From NCBI GenBank assembly GCA_022818135.1, contig JAFMSR010000007.1, forward strand, positions 25,254,820-25,318,819: 64,000 bases of DNA, read 5' to 3'. Of this stretch, positions 11,046-22,620 are shown piece after piece (position 1 is the first letter of the stretch; each line of letters starts with the position of its first letter). The notes below the pieces were generated by a model, which made no database searches, was not told where the DNA came from, and worked only from the letters and a program-made list of their open reading frames with translations. Source of the stretch: Saxidomus purpurata (Eukaryota > Mollusca > Bivalvia > Venerida > Veneridae). The position numbers and the translations under genes were made by a program.

Positions 11046-11825
11046 TTCTTATGTCCTCTCTTTATATTTAGCAAAAGAATAATGTCATTTACATACTTGA
11101 TAGTTTTGGTTCTTTATAATATTACATTTTTAAACAGTATATTTTATACATTTTTTAAAAAATTCCCCTTTTCTGGCAAAATGACGTAAAAATTCCCCTC
11201 CTGACGGGCCCCGCCACCTTTCCCCTCAGACTGAAAAAAAACACTGAGCCGGTAATCCGTTAGGAGTTTCTGAGTAAATGTCACTACTATATCCACTATG
11301 AATGAAGCATTTAATAGATTACACCGTACAAAGAAATACCATATAAGGATTAACAATAAGGTCACACCTTTTGAGACCATACTTGATCTTTTAGTCACTA
11401 TGAATATTTCCGTAGGAAAACAACGGTCAACTGGTCAAAAGTTTTAAGGTAAACATTTATAAGTTATTAATTAATTCATCTTTACGTGTAATTGTAAAAT
11501 TAAACCACCTTAGCTTGTTAATAAACACGTGTTGATACTGAAAACAAAGGATGGCTAATGGGACAAACAAAGGCAAAAGTCGACTTGACCATTTCTTATT
11601 TCTATCAGCATTCTTTCTATTTATGAAAAACATTTTAAGTATACATTTGTAACATGACTTTGTGACACCGGAATCGTGCTCTCAAAAATATAATTAAAAA
11701 ATAAGAACAAAAAATAGAACCTTTGGGAGATTGAGGCCTGTACATGCAACCTTACATTAGTTCGTTTTGTGCATTGCAGTGTGTCTACATTAGGCTTATG
11801 CACTTGGCAAAAGTGTTACATTTTT
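11046..11825. other. AT-rich non-coding stretch, no supported feature
   Basis: No supported exon, RNA gene or repeat ends were found. Short open frames have no recognisable features. Confidence 0.45.
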
Positions 11826-11869
11826 AGCTCGACTATTCGAAGAATAAGGAGACTATTGCACTCGCCCCA

Positions 11870-11904
<35 letters not shown>

Positions 11905-13096
11905 TGCGTTGGTTAAAGTTTTTCATAAAGTCAAATATCTTGAATACTATCAAAGGTATTGACTTGAAACTCAAACTATATGTTTACCATCAACATCTTC
12001 ACCTGAGGAAACAATCCCCATAACTCTGTTTTGATTTTTGACAGATTTATGCCCCTTTTTAACTTAGAAATTTTGGTTAAAGTTTTTTATAAATTCAAAT
12101 ATCTTAAATACGATCAAAGGTATTGACTTGAAACTCAAAGTATGTGTCTACCATCAACATCTTCACCTGAGGAAACAATCCCCATAACTCTGTTTTGATT
12201 TTTGACAGATTTATGCCCCTTTTTAACTTAGAATTTTTAGTTAAAGTTTTTTATAAATTCAAATATCTTGAATACTATCAAAGGTATTGACTTGAAACTC
12301 AAAGTATGTGTCTACCATCAACATCTTTGCCTGAAGAAACAATCCCCATAACTCTGTTTTGATTTTTGACAGATTTATGCCCCTTTTTACCTAAGAATTT
12401 TTGATAAAAGATTTTATAAAGGCAAATATTTTGAATACTTTCAAAGGTATTGACTTGAAACTCAAATTATGTGTCCACCATCAACATCTTCACCTGAGGA
12501 AACAATCCCCATAACTCTGTTTTGATTTTTGTTAGATTTATGCCCCTTTTTAACTTAGAATTTTAGTTAAAGATTTTTATAAAGTCAAATATCTTGAATA
12601 CTATCAAACGTATTGACTTGAAACTTAAAATGTATGTTTACTATCAACATCTTCACCAATGTTTTTGATTTTTGACATATTTATGCTCCTTTTTAACTTA
12701 GAATTTTGTCACAGTTTTTACCAGACATTATTAGAAATACTCGAAATGGCTTACTTTTGAAATGTCATAGAATAATTATGCAGCATGCAGCGGGCATGCT
12801 TTTTTAATTTTAAACATATCAATTTTGATATGTTACAAAGTTATTCATGATCAAATGTACAAGGTCATGTATTTCTTTGAAATTATCCCCCCCCCTTCTC
12901 CCCCCAGTTGGCTTACAGAATCCAGAGTAAGGCAACGCATGTATTGTACATTTACATAGGTCTTTGAACAAGTTTCATATCTTTGACCTTAATTCTGATA
13001 GACAATTACACAAAACACCTGTTCTTAGACAAAAAAAAACATTTTACCGACAAGCTTTCGAATAGTCGAGCGTGCTGTCATGAGACAGCTCTTGTT
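11826..13096 (+). mobile_element. Helentron/HINE-like element, 164-bp tandem array
   Basis: A perfect 15-base subterminal inverted repeat, GCTCGACTATTCGAA, is at 11827-11841 and its complement at 13057-13071. The 3' end has a stem-loop GCTGTC-ATGA-GACAGC (13074-13089) followed by TCTTGTT. The leader is a (GTCGGC)n tract (11870-11908). The core is about five units starting GTTAAAG at 11912, 12076, 12240, 12403 and 12566, with a period of 163-164 bases. There is no coding capacity. This architecture (subterminal inverted repeats, 3' hairpin, internal tandem repeats, no target duplication) is that of non-autonomous Helentrons (HINEs); bivalve pearl/CvA-type elements carry similar cores. Confidence 0.75.
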
Positions 13097-13886
13097 TTTA
13101 CAGTCGTTGGAGTCAACAAGAGAAACATTAGATGGGGGTGGGGGAGCGGGAGGGGTCGGAGGGGATACGGTAGTATCATTTTAAATCGAAGTTGCATAGG
13201 CTGATCATGGCCATCCCATTTCGCAAATTCAGAATCACTTGTCACCTCGGCGACCGTTTTGATTTGTTATTTGCTATAATAATTATGCATGTTTCTTCGG
13301 AAATAAAATAAATCAAACCAGGAAATGAAAAGAATGAAAATGATATACCGTGTTTTTATAGTTACATGTTTACCTGCACAACATGTTTAAGAAATTATAA
13401 ATTTGTCCCTGTATTATCCGTTGAATATATTTATTTGACTTTGAAAAATACCACGAACTATATTCAACACGTAGCAACATTATTTGTCACTGATAAAGGA
13501 CTAGTGTGTCACGTAGCGCACGTAATGTCCGTGGAAAACGTGAAAATAATGTACATGTGATTTTCCTCTTATATTTATACAGGAAAAGGTGCCGGTCGTG
13601 TTAGCTTACGACAGACTTTCAGTGCTGATTCGGCCAAACGCCATCTGACCACAAGGATCTGCATGCTGATGCTGATCATGGTCTACACTGGTGGTAAAGA
13701 CAGATTCGTCTGACGCCGGCAGGTAAATTTTAACTTTTTTATTTTTACTTTGAATGTACATGTTGATTATGATCCAAGCCAAATCGAAAATACCAGCATA
13801 AGTCGTCGGCAGGGTAGTCCTATAAATAAGACCCGGCATTTCTTATTTTCTCTTGTCGCGTTTATATTTTAGGTTCTTATACTTTT

Positions 13887-15808
13887 TAGCTCGATTTTTC
13901 AAAGAAAAGAGGAGCTATCCTACTCGCGTCGGCGTCGGCGTTGGTGTCACACCTTGGTTAAATTTTTCGTACCACCCCACTTTATTTCAAAAGTATTAGA
14001 GGTATAGCTTTGAAACTTACCATACTTGTTTACCATCATAACCTCCATCTACAGACAAGAGTACATAACTCTGTCAAGCTTTTTGACAGAATTATGCCCC
14101 TTTTTTACTTAGAAAATACATTGAATATGGGTAAAATCCACTTATTGCCTTTACCCTTTGAGATATTGCTTTGAAACTTTGAATGCCTGTTAAAACCATT
14201 ACCCCCATCTGTAGGCAAGAGAAGGTAACTCTGTCAGGGATTTGTTTTAAAAATTAAGGCCCTTTATCGACTTAGAGTCTTGGTTAAGTTTTTCGTACCA
14301 GTCCATTTTTTAGCTCGACTATTCGAAGAATAAGGAGAGCTATCCTAGTCACCCGAGCGTCGGCGTCGGCGTAACCACTTATGTTAAAGTTTGCGTACCA
14401 CCTCAAATATTTTAAAAGTCCATCGACATATGGCTTTGAAACTTTGCACACTTGTTCACCATCATGCCCCCAACCTGTACACAGGAGGAGGTAACTCTAT
14501 CAAGCATTTTGACAAAATTATGCTCTTTTTTCTACTTAGAATTTACGTTAAAGTTTGCGTACCACCTCAAATATTTTCAAAGTCCATTGACATATGGCTT
14601 TGAAACTTTGCACACTTGTTCACCATCATGCCCCCAACCTGTACACAGGAGGAGGTAACTCTGTCAAGCATTTTGACAAAATAATGCCCCTTTTTCTACT
14701 TAGAGTTTACGTTAAAGTTTGCGTACCACCTCAAATATTTTCAAAGTCCATTGACATATGGCTTTGAAACTTTGCACACTTGTTCACCATCATGCCCCCA
14801 ACCTGTACACAGGAGGAGGTAACTCTATCAAGCATTTTGACAAAATTATGCCCCTTTTTCGACTTAGAATTTACGTTAAAGTTTGCGTACCACCTCAAAT
14901 ATTTTCCAATTCAATTGTCATCTGGCTTTGAAACTTTGCACACTTGTTCACCATCATGCCCCCAACCTGTACACAGGAGGAGGTAACTCTATCAAGCCTT
15001 TTGACAGAATTATGCCCTTTTTCCGACCTAGAATTTTCGTTAAAGTTTGCGTATCACCTCAGATAATTTCAAAGTCCATCGACATATGGCTTTGGAACTT
15101 TGCACACTTGTTCACCATCATGATCTCAACCTGTGTACAGGAGGAGGTCACTGTATCAAGCTTTTTTACAATATTATGCCCCTTTTTTTACTTAGAACTT
15201 TCGTTAAAGTTTGCGTACAACCTCAGATATTTTCAAAGTCCATTGACATATGCCTTTCAAACTTTGCGCACTTGTTCACCACCATGATCCGAACCTGTGT
15301 ACAGGAGGAGGTAACTGTTTCAAGCATTTTGACATGATTATCCCCTTTAGAGACTCATTTACAGTCAGGATGGATATTATTTTATATTGTCAATCACTGA
15401 GAATAGTCGAGCACGCTGTCTACTGACAACTCTTGTTGACTAAACTGTTTGAGATATTAATTTGAAAGTTGTAAACCATCATGATCCCAAAACATTGGCA
15501 GGAGAAGGTAATTCTGTCAAGGATTTTATTTGAATTATGGCCCTTTTTGACTTAGAAACTCAGTTAAAATTTTCATTCTTGTCCACTTGTTGACTTAGCC
15601 ATTTGAGATATTACTTTGAAAGTTGAAGTACATATGTTTCATCATGAGACCTATATGTAAGCAAGAGAAGATAACTCTGTGAAAATGTTTCATGATTTGT
15701 ACTTAGAAATTCCTAGTTAAAGTCGTGTTTGCCCTTAACTGTCAAAGTTTTGTTTTATAGGCAAGCACTAAAAAAGTCGAGCGCGCTGTCCTACTGACAG
15801 CTCTTGTT
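13887..15808 (+). mobile_element. Outer HINE-like element interrupted by a second one
   Basis: It starts TAGCTCGATTTTTC with a (GTCGGC)n leader and ends with hairpin GCTGTC-CTACT-GACAGC (15785-15801) then TCTTGTTTT. Internal units resemble those of the neighbouring element (CTTTGAAACTT, AACTCTGTCA, TTATGCCCC). The element is split at 14310/15438 by the nested copy. Removing that insert restores a normal unit that matches the downstream unit GTCCACTTGTTGACTTAGCC. Confidence 0.7.
14311..15437 (+). mobile_element. Nested HINE-like element, six 164-bp units
   Basis: Subterminal repeat GCTCGACTATTC at 14313-14324 matches GAATAGTCGAGC at 15401-15412. The 3' hairpin is GCTGTC-TACT-GACAAC (15415-15430) followed by TCTTGTT. 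The units begin GTTAAAGTTTGCGTA at 14383, 14547, 14711, 14875, 15039 and 15203, an exact 164-base period throughout. The first five units are much more alike than those of the 11.8-kb element, so this array is young or homogenised. Overlapping open frames across it arise because the units lack stops in some frames; they are not genes. Confidence 0.8.
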
Positions 15809-16547
15809 TTATATTCATTGCTTAATTCGAGGTTTTGCTTCAGTTTCCAATACTATATAGCACTTACCACTACGATTTCATGGCGGAGTTTGGAAGTGGT
15901 TTACAAACTATTTTAAAAACATTTGTTATGAAATTTTCCGTCAGAGAAATAGATTATTCATTTCAAAATCAAATTTAAACCAAAAATAAGCATTGCTTAC
16001 CTTGTTAGTCATTTATCAAATACATTTAAACCTACACGGGTAGAATTTTGTAGCTAAAGTCATGTACACATTTCTTATGTGTATGCACTGGAAATTTTAC
16101 AAAACGTCATCATGCTCAACAAAATTATTAAAATTAACAAAAAGAAGAAAAAAAGAGAAATAAGAAACAAAAAGCATGATGTCTAAATGTTTAAACAAGT
16201 TGGCAGGGTAGTTTAGATTTAGTTACTGAACATGATTATGGTCCACAGTAGTCGTAAAATCTGACACACTAGCCGTCGGGAGAGTAGTTTAGACTTAAAG
16301 CTGCTTGCTTTCAGATTTTGGTAAGAAAAAAACCAACAAAGTTCTTCGAACTGTCTGTATTTACATATTTTAGAACGAATCATCAAAGAGGTTCCAGTAT
16401 TAATTCCTGTAAAGTATATGTTTTATTAAAATAGTATACTACCAAGTACTAAAGCGTTACAAACTTTTTAAATTCAAATTCATAAATGGTGCCGTATAAC
16501 CAAGCTCACCAATTTCTCAAATGCTACCTAAATATTTACTTTTCTTG
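15809..16547. other. Non-coding stretch with faint interspersed repeat
   Basis: A motif set (CATGATTATGGTCCACAGTAG, GCCGTCGG.AG.GTAGTTTA) near 16225-16300 recurs in decayed form near 13675-13820 and 18480-18520, suggesting an old interspersed repeat. Nothing else is supported. Confidence 0.35.
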
Positions 16548-16640
16548 TTACCCCCGCCAAGGTGGAGATCATATGGTAATGGGGTCTATCCGTCCGTGTG
16601 TCCGTCCGTCCTTACACTTTTGTCCAAACCGGTCTTATTA
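16548..16640 (+). mobile_element. 5' fragment of another HINE-like family
   Basis: CCCCCGCCAAGGTGGAGATC followed by a GTCCGTCCGTCC leader is the usual 5' start of this class. It stops after about 90 bases and changes to unrelated sequence (ATTAGCGGGGTGGTCTC), a motif seen again at 17550-17580. Confidence 0.4.
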
Positions 16641-17137
16641 GCGGGGTGGTCTCAGTATTGAGTTTGGTCTTTTTGTACTGGATACTATTTTATTACAGCA
16701 AAATCATTAGATCTATCTTGTACATATACATGTATTGGTCTTCACAAATTATGGACAGCACATGATCTGTATAAGGTCATGTGCTTCTCATGAATAAAAT
16801 TTATAGCATTTTTCATGAAATAAAACAATTTCTGACCTGTAGTTACTGGATTCTGTTACTTTCAACATTAATTATGTCATTTATTCGTAAATACTTTACA
16901 ACTAAAAGTTTCTAATCACAACTTAAGGCATACCAAGAGTTGACACTTTCAGCAGACAGATCGCACATAGTTTTGCTCATGCAATAAAATTTTTAACAGT
17001 TTCCTTCACCGATTATCACATCAAATGTATTAAATAAATCAAAGACAATTAGATAATTATCAAACACTTCCGTGTTTGTTTCACACTATGCTTGACCTTT
17101 ATCGTAAAGTGGTCGCTTAATTTTCGTAATTTGGTCT
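16641..17137. other. AT-rich non-coding stretch, no supported feature
   Basis: No repeat ends, RNA gene or exon were supported. Confidence 0.4.
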
Positions 17138-17320
17138 AAGAGGAGCGGTGGTGTTGAGGTGAAGGTGTCTGCCGCTCATCCCGGAGGTTGCGGGTTCGAG
17201 CCCAAACAGGGTTACGACCGTGCTTCCTCATTTGACACCAGTACTGGCTCTTCCAGGAAGCGGACTCGAGAGTGACTCGATAAGCTGCAAGCTTTCTTCA
17301 CAATAAATTGTAGTAAAACT
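17138..17320 (+). repeat. tRNA-derived SINE
   Basis: An A-box-like GGTGTTGAGGTGAAGG (from about 17149) and a B-box GGTTCGAGCCC (17193-17203) begin the element. The body contains AGTACTGGCTCTTCCAG, also present in the SINE at 62290-62550 (AGTACTGGCTCTTTCCAG), so the two share a central module despite different heads. Confidence 0.55.
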
Positions 17321-17593
17321 TGGACAGTAGTTGTTTATGTCTAGTCATTAAGATGTAAACAATACACATGAAATTGAGGTGAGAAAATGCATGCGGTCGC
17401 ATTACTGGATTAAAATAGCACTTAATTAATGAAAAGGGACTGTATTTAGTAGTCGTAATACGGAATGACGGGTGGTCGTATTTTCGGAGTTAGAGAGCAA
17501 TAAGATATATTATAGAGAAAAATTCCGTTCTGAAAAATACTGGTCTCAATAGCGGGGTGATCTCGAAATCGGGGTGGTCGCAAATAGGGTTTT

Positions 17594-18278
17594 TATGCCC
17601 CCGAAGGGTGGCATATTAAAAACGCACCGTCCGTCCGTCTGTTCGTCCGTCTGTCCGTCCCCACTTACAAATTCGTGTCCGGGCTGTAACTTTGTCATGC
17701 ATTGAAGGATTTTAAAACAACTTGGCACAAATGTTCAGCACAACAAGCCGATGTGTTGCGTGCAAGACCCACGTCCTAGCTCAAAGGTCAAGGTCACACT
17801 TAGAGTTTTTAGGTAATGGATGTCTCTATATATGCATATATGCACACATTCGTGTCCGGACTGTAACTAAGTCATGCATAGAAGGATTTTAAAATAACTT
17901 GGCACAAATGTCTAGCACATCAAGACGACGTGTCGCGTGCAAGACCCATGTTCCTAGCTCAAAGGTCAAGGTCACACGTAGAGTTTGAAGGTAATGGATT
18001 CCTCTATATATGCACACATTCGTGTCCGGACTGTAACTTTATCATGCATTGACGGATTTTAAAATAACTTGGCACAAATGTCTAGCACATCAAGACGACG
18101 TGTCGCGTGCAAGACCCATGTCCCTAGCTCAAAGGTCAAGGTCATGCATGGTAACTCTGTCATGCATGGAAGGATTTTAAAATTACATAGCACATTTATT
18201 GAGCACATGGAGAGGACACAGACTGTGAGACACCACTTTCGGGGGCATTCGTCACTTGTGAGGGACAGCTCCTGTTTT
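17594..18278 (+). mobile_element. HINE-like element with ATGCCCCCGAA subterminal repeats
   Basis: ATGCCCCCGAAGGGTGG at 17595 is the inverted match of CCACTTTCGGGGGCAT at 18233-18248. A GTCCGTCCGTCTG leader follows the 5' end. Units starting ATTCGTGTCCGG lie at 17671, 17848 and 18018 (periods 177 and 170). The 3' end has an imperfect hairpin (GTCACTTGTGAGGGAC, 18251-18266) then AGCTCCTGTTTT. The plan matches the 11.8- and 14.3-kb elements but the sequence family differs. Confidence 0.7.
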
Positions 18279-18624
18279 ACTGGGTATTTTACCCTCAACA
18301 AGTTACTTCTACATTTTATGTTTTAGTATATCATTATTGAGATATGTTATATTTTCACTGGAAACTGTGAACGAGCAGCTTTAATCACTTCATATACCGA
18401 TCATGTAAGACTCATTCTCGTCGACAAGACAATGTATGCTTAATTTCTTGTATCTATTGAAGATGCCAGTTATTTACTCACACTAGTCGAAAGTCGTCGG
18501 CAGTATAGTTTATACTTATTGAATTAACATCTATTGATTCTGATAAGACTCTCACTGGTCGAAAAGGCCGACACACAGGTTGTCGACATAGTAATCAAAT
18601 AATTTGAAGGTAGTTCATCATTTT

Positions 18625-19317
18625 CCTTAGTGGGTTGGGTGCCGAAGGGATGTATTGTTGGAACACCCGTGGCGGGCGGACGGGCGGCGTCAACTCTTTG
18701 TCCGCTATCTAAGTCGAATAGTTTTCAACTGATCTTCACCAAACTTGGTCAAAATGTTTGTTGGCATAATATCTCGGCCAAGTTCGATAATCAGCCAAAT
18801 CGAGGCACCTTTGGATTATGGCCCTTGATTTATGCAAAATTGACCAAGTTCACCTTGTCCGCTCTCTAAGTCAAAACAGTTTTCATCTGATCTTCACCAA
18901 ACTTGGTCAAAATGTTGCGTGGGCATAATGTGTCGACCAAGTTTGATAACCAGCCAAATCGACCAGGGCACATTTAAATTAGGGCCCTTGATTTATGTAA
19001 AATTAGCCAAATTCACCTTGTCCGCTCTGTAAGTCAAACAGATTTCACCGATCTTCACCGAACTTAGTCAAAATGTTTGTTGGCATAATATCTAGGCCAA
19101 GTTTGATAACCAGCCAAATCGCCTTAGGCACTTTGATTATGGCCCTTGAATTATTGAAAAAAAATGAAATAAGCCTCCTCAGCTCTATAGTTGTAACAGG
19201 TGATTTAGCCTTGTCTGCTCTATAGTTCTGATAGGTTTTACAAAACAAATGAAATGTTAGATACTGAGTTATGCCTTCTTGACGGGCGTATTTTGTGACA
19301 GTTTGGCACTTTTGTTT
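18625..19317 (+). mobile_element. HINE-like element, TCCGCTCTCTAAGTC units
   Basis: It begins TTAGTGGGTTGGGTGCCGAAG with a GC-rich leader. Units starting TCCGCT at 18701, 18858 and 19021 follow (periods 157 and 163). It ends GACGGGCGTATTTTGTGACAG then TTTGGCACTTTTGTTT. An inverted copy of the same family is at 58496-59015, where the 3' end is preserved as AACAAGAGTGCC on the plus strand. Confidence 0.65.
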
Positions 19318-19320
19318 CAC

Positions 19321-19960
19321 TTTTAGCTCACCTGACCACGACGTGGTCACGACGAGCTTTTAGGATCATTGAACGTCAGTCGTTCGTCCGTCCGTTCACA
19401 ATTAATTTGATTACATTCTAGCATCTACATCTTATTAACAATCATAATGAAGCTTGAACACAATGTATATGGCCAGGATACCCCGGATGAGTTTGATCGG
19501 ATCAGTACTTCCTGAATTATGGCCCCTGATTTGACAAAAAAAAATGCAATATTTGACTACGTTTACCCCTTTAGACCATCATTTCTTCTCTAACTCTAAA
19601 CGTATTTACAGAGAATGTATATGACCATATATGAATAATGAGTTCAATAATGGGCTTGATCGGATTATTTCTTCCAAAATTGCGATATCTTTCTATGTTT
19701 ACACTCTAGCAACTTCATTTCTTCACTTATTCCAATCATATTATACAGATAATGTGTATGACCATAACATTTCGCATGTCAGAGTTCAATTATGGACTTG
19801 ATAGCATTAGTTTCTCCAAAGTTATGGCCCTTGATTTAACAAACATTGCAATATTTAATTGTGTTTACACTCAAGCACCTTTATTTCTTAACTGATCCTA
19901 ATCATATTTACAGAGAATGTGTATGACCGTAAGATCCATGGAATTACAGTGGTTAAGCAT
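19321..19960 (+). mobile_element. HINE-like element, TAGCTCACCTGACC start
   Basis: It starts TTTTAGCTCACC with a hairpin TGACCACGACGTGGTCA and a GTTCGTCCGTCC leader, followed by diverged units of about 160 bases (TTATGGCCCTTGATTT, TGTTTACACTC.AGCA, ACAGA.AATGTGTATGACC). It abuts the 3' end of the preceding element, giving a head-to-tail pair. No clear 3' stem-loop was found. Confidence 0.55.
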
Positions 19961-20274
19961 AACAAAAAAAAACCTTATGAATTTTCTGATTAATATAACG
20001 GTGCCTTATGGCTATCTGAATATATTGATTTTTTGACAGAATGTAAATAAAAATCCCACAGACAATGAAGTGATGTTATTGGCTATAAAGTAACACATTA
20101 TGTATATGAAAAGGGCATTTTTGGGTGTCGCTAGGGTTGTTTACAGATTGGGGTGTTATTTTGGTATGCGGACCGAGCTTAAATGTTATTTAGTAAGTCT
20201 ATGGAAAAATATTTAGTGGAGTCATACCGGCAGTGATTTCTGTATACAGTAAGGGGAAGTAATCGAGCAAAACA

Positions 20275-20650
20275 GACAGAACTGTAATTAACATGGAAGT
20301 AGAATTTTCATTGATGTACCTACAGATGTCACACGCAGGAATCACCCTGACTATTAAGTTATTAACATGCGAATGTTTTTATTTTGTGCTTTGTTTCTGT
20401 TGCTTATGAGATGTCGATTTTAAGCGTTCTCTTAAGATGTCAATAAATCTGTGAGCACGACTTGTCTACTTTGCTACTTTATGACTATGAAAGATATTTG
20501 CACTCAGGCCCCACTTTTTGTATATGAAAAGACAAAACACAGTGCTACAGGGGCCTGTCAGCGAACGGGGGTCAAATGAAAATTTTCAAATTTGATAAAG
20601 TCGTGTCCAAGGTCATTTTCAAGGTTGTCTAAAAGTGTCATTATTATTTC
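20275..20650 (+). repeat. Interspersed repeat family A, copy 2 (diverged)
   Basis: Matches 35996-36613 through AACATGGAAGTAGAATTTTCATT, GAGATGTCGATTTTAAGCGTTCTC, ACAGGGGCCTGT, CGAACG and GTGTCCAAGGTCATTTTCAAGG. The 3' third is missing or lies in or beyond the following gap. Confidence 0.65.
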
Positions 20651-20737
20651 AATAAAATGATGTATACACTTCTGTTAGACCCTTGTTCTCGGTTTATTTC
20701 ACCTGAATTTGCATTTAGTGTGTGTCAGCTGTTGATG

Positions 20738-21237
20738 NNNNNNNNNNNNNNNNNNNNNNNNNNNNNNNNNNNNNNNNNNNNNNNNNNNNNNNNNNNNNNN
20801 NNNNNNNNNNNNNNNNNNNNNNNNNNNNNNNNNNNNNNNNNNNNNNNNNNNNNNNNNNNNNNNNNNNNNNNNNNNNNNNNNNNNNNNNNNNNNNNNNNNN
20901 NNNNNNNNNNNNNNNNNNNNNNNNNNNNNNNNNNNNNNNNNNNNNNNNNNNNNNNNNNNNNNNNNNNNNNNNNNNNNNNNNNNNNNNNNNNNNNNNNNNN
21001 NNNNNNNNNNNNNNNNNNNNNNNNNNNNNNNNNNNNNNNNNNNNNNNNNNNNNNNNNNNNNNNNNNNNNNNNNNNNNNNNNNNNNNNNNNNNNNNNNNNN
21101 NNNNNNNNNNNNNNNNNNNNNNNNNNNNNNNNNNNNNNNNNNNNNNNNNNNNNNNNNNNNNNNNNNNNNNNNNNNNNNNNNNNNNNNNNNNNNNNNNNNN
21201 NNNNNNNNNNNNNNNNNNNNNNNNNNNNNNNNNNNNN
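20738..21237. other. Assembly gap (500 N)
   Basis: Exactly 500 N. The right edge is immediately followed by a simple GA/CAGA repeat, a likely cause of the assembly break. Confidence 0.99.
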
Positions 21238-21245
21238 GCATTGAA

Positions 21246-21253
21246 TGTAGAAA

Positions 21254-21293
<40 letters not shown>

Positions 21294-21298
21294 CAGAC

Positions 21299-21381
<83 letters not shown>
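21246..21381. repeat. (AG)n / (ACAG)n microsatellite
   Basis: About 135 bases of GA dinucleotides grading into CAGA tetranucleotides, with no interruptions in the last 45 bases. It gives artificial Arg/Glu or Ser/Leu-rich frames. Confidence 0.95.
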
Positions 21382-21383
<2 letters not shown>

Positions 21384-21599
21384 GTCTGAATGCTGTTCCC
21401 TATGCTTTTTGCTTGATACCCGCTCGCATGATACATTCAATTTAACTATTAGATACTGAATTCAAATGAAACAAAATTCATCTTGTCGATTTAAACGATA
21501 ATTTCACTTCTAGTTCAATCCTATTGTTTAAATGGGTCGTACATTATATTATCTGCAATATTTTCCTATCTATTTTGTATTCTTGTTTGTCTTAATTTC

Positions 21600-22620
21600 A
21601 TTTTGTAGGAAAAGCAGAAGTATTTCTTATTTCTTGGAATAATTCAAATGATCCAAGATTTTATGAGAATAAATAACTACTGTGTTTTTGATCAAACTAT
21701 TTCTGACTTAATGATTATTATTATAAAATACTGCCCAGACAACGAAATGAACGGTCCCAAGATTTATAGTCATGTTTTCTTGATGCAACATAGATAAATA
21801 TACTTCAGTTCAAGAATATGTCTGTAACATAAGTGATTGCAAGGAACAACTATACAGAACATTTAATCATTAGAAAAATTAAGGTACATTGTATTATGTA
21901 AAATATATCATAAATCATATTTTACCCTCCCATAGGCTAAACCGTTAAGTATCTTTAATTTTCTGTTTAGAAAATTTTAAACAAATATTCTTGTTAGCGT
22001 ACAATAGTTTGGGCATTCTCAAAAAAGTGATACAGTAGGAGTAAACATCACTATTAGTCGTATACAGACCTTGAGTATGTTTACATGCAAACATAATATG
22101 TATCAAACATTTATGTAACTAATGCAACAACCAAACAAAATATGTTTACACCGTATATATGTATCTTTGCAGAACTCAGTAAGTATTTAACAATGAAAAG
22201 AATGCAAGTAACATATGTTTCTTAAAGCATTATTTAAAACCTAATAATTTTCTTAAACATGTATCGTGTCTAAAACTAAAAAAATATTCGTAAGAAACGT
22301 TCACAAATCAAAACGAGTATGTCTTCATGTTTAAGTTAATAACGTCACATTTTTTCGCGGCTTTCAATTATAAAGACTTCGTACAGTATATACATAGGTT
22401 ACCATGCAAATTAATCTAAGTATGAACCATCGACAAATATACGAGTACATATTAAAAATATAACTGAAATATGTTTGTCAGTTACTGTAATTTGAACAAA
22501 TTTGGTAGAGAGTCGCCAAATACCTATTTTCTTGTTTTAAACCACAACCTTCATGGCATGATTGTATGACTTCTAAATGGAATTGTTAATAAAGTGTTCG
22601 AGGGAAAACGTCTCAAACCT
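21600..22620 (+). repeat. Diverged duplication partner of 33126-33650 and 35700-36700
   Basis: The block 21600-22120 aligns with 33126-33650 (AAGTATTTCTTATT, TTTTTACCCTCC.A versus TTTTTACCCTGCCA, ATGTTTACA.CGTATAT). The block 22175-22620 aligns with 35700-35995 plus 36614-36700 (TCTAAAACTAAAAA, TTAATAACGTCA, ATACGAGTACATAT, GAACAAA.TTGGTAGAGAG). It is an old interspersed or segmental repeat of unknown class, with no coding content. Confidence 0.55.

Noticed and set aside
14391..15337. Overlapping frames of 70-134 codons that look like a repeated His/Cys-rich protein
   Set aside because: They follow the 164-bp tandem unit in several frames at once; no start, splice or codon evidence supports a gene.
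20699..21459. Long frames across the second gap
   Set aside because: Mostly N plus the GA/CAGA microsatellite.
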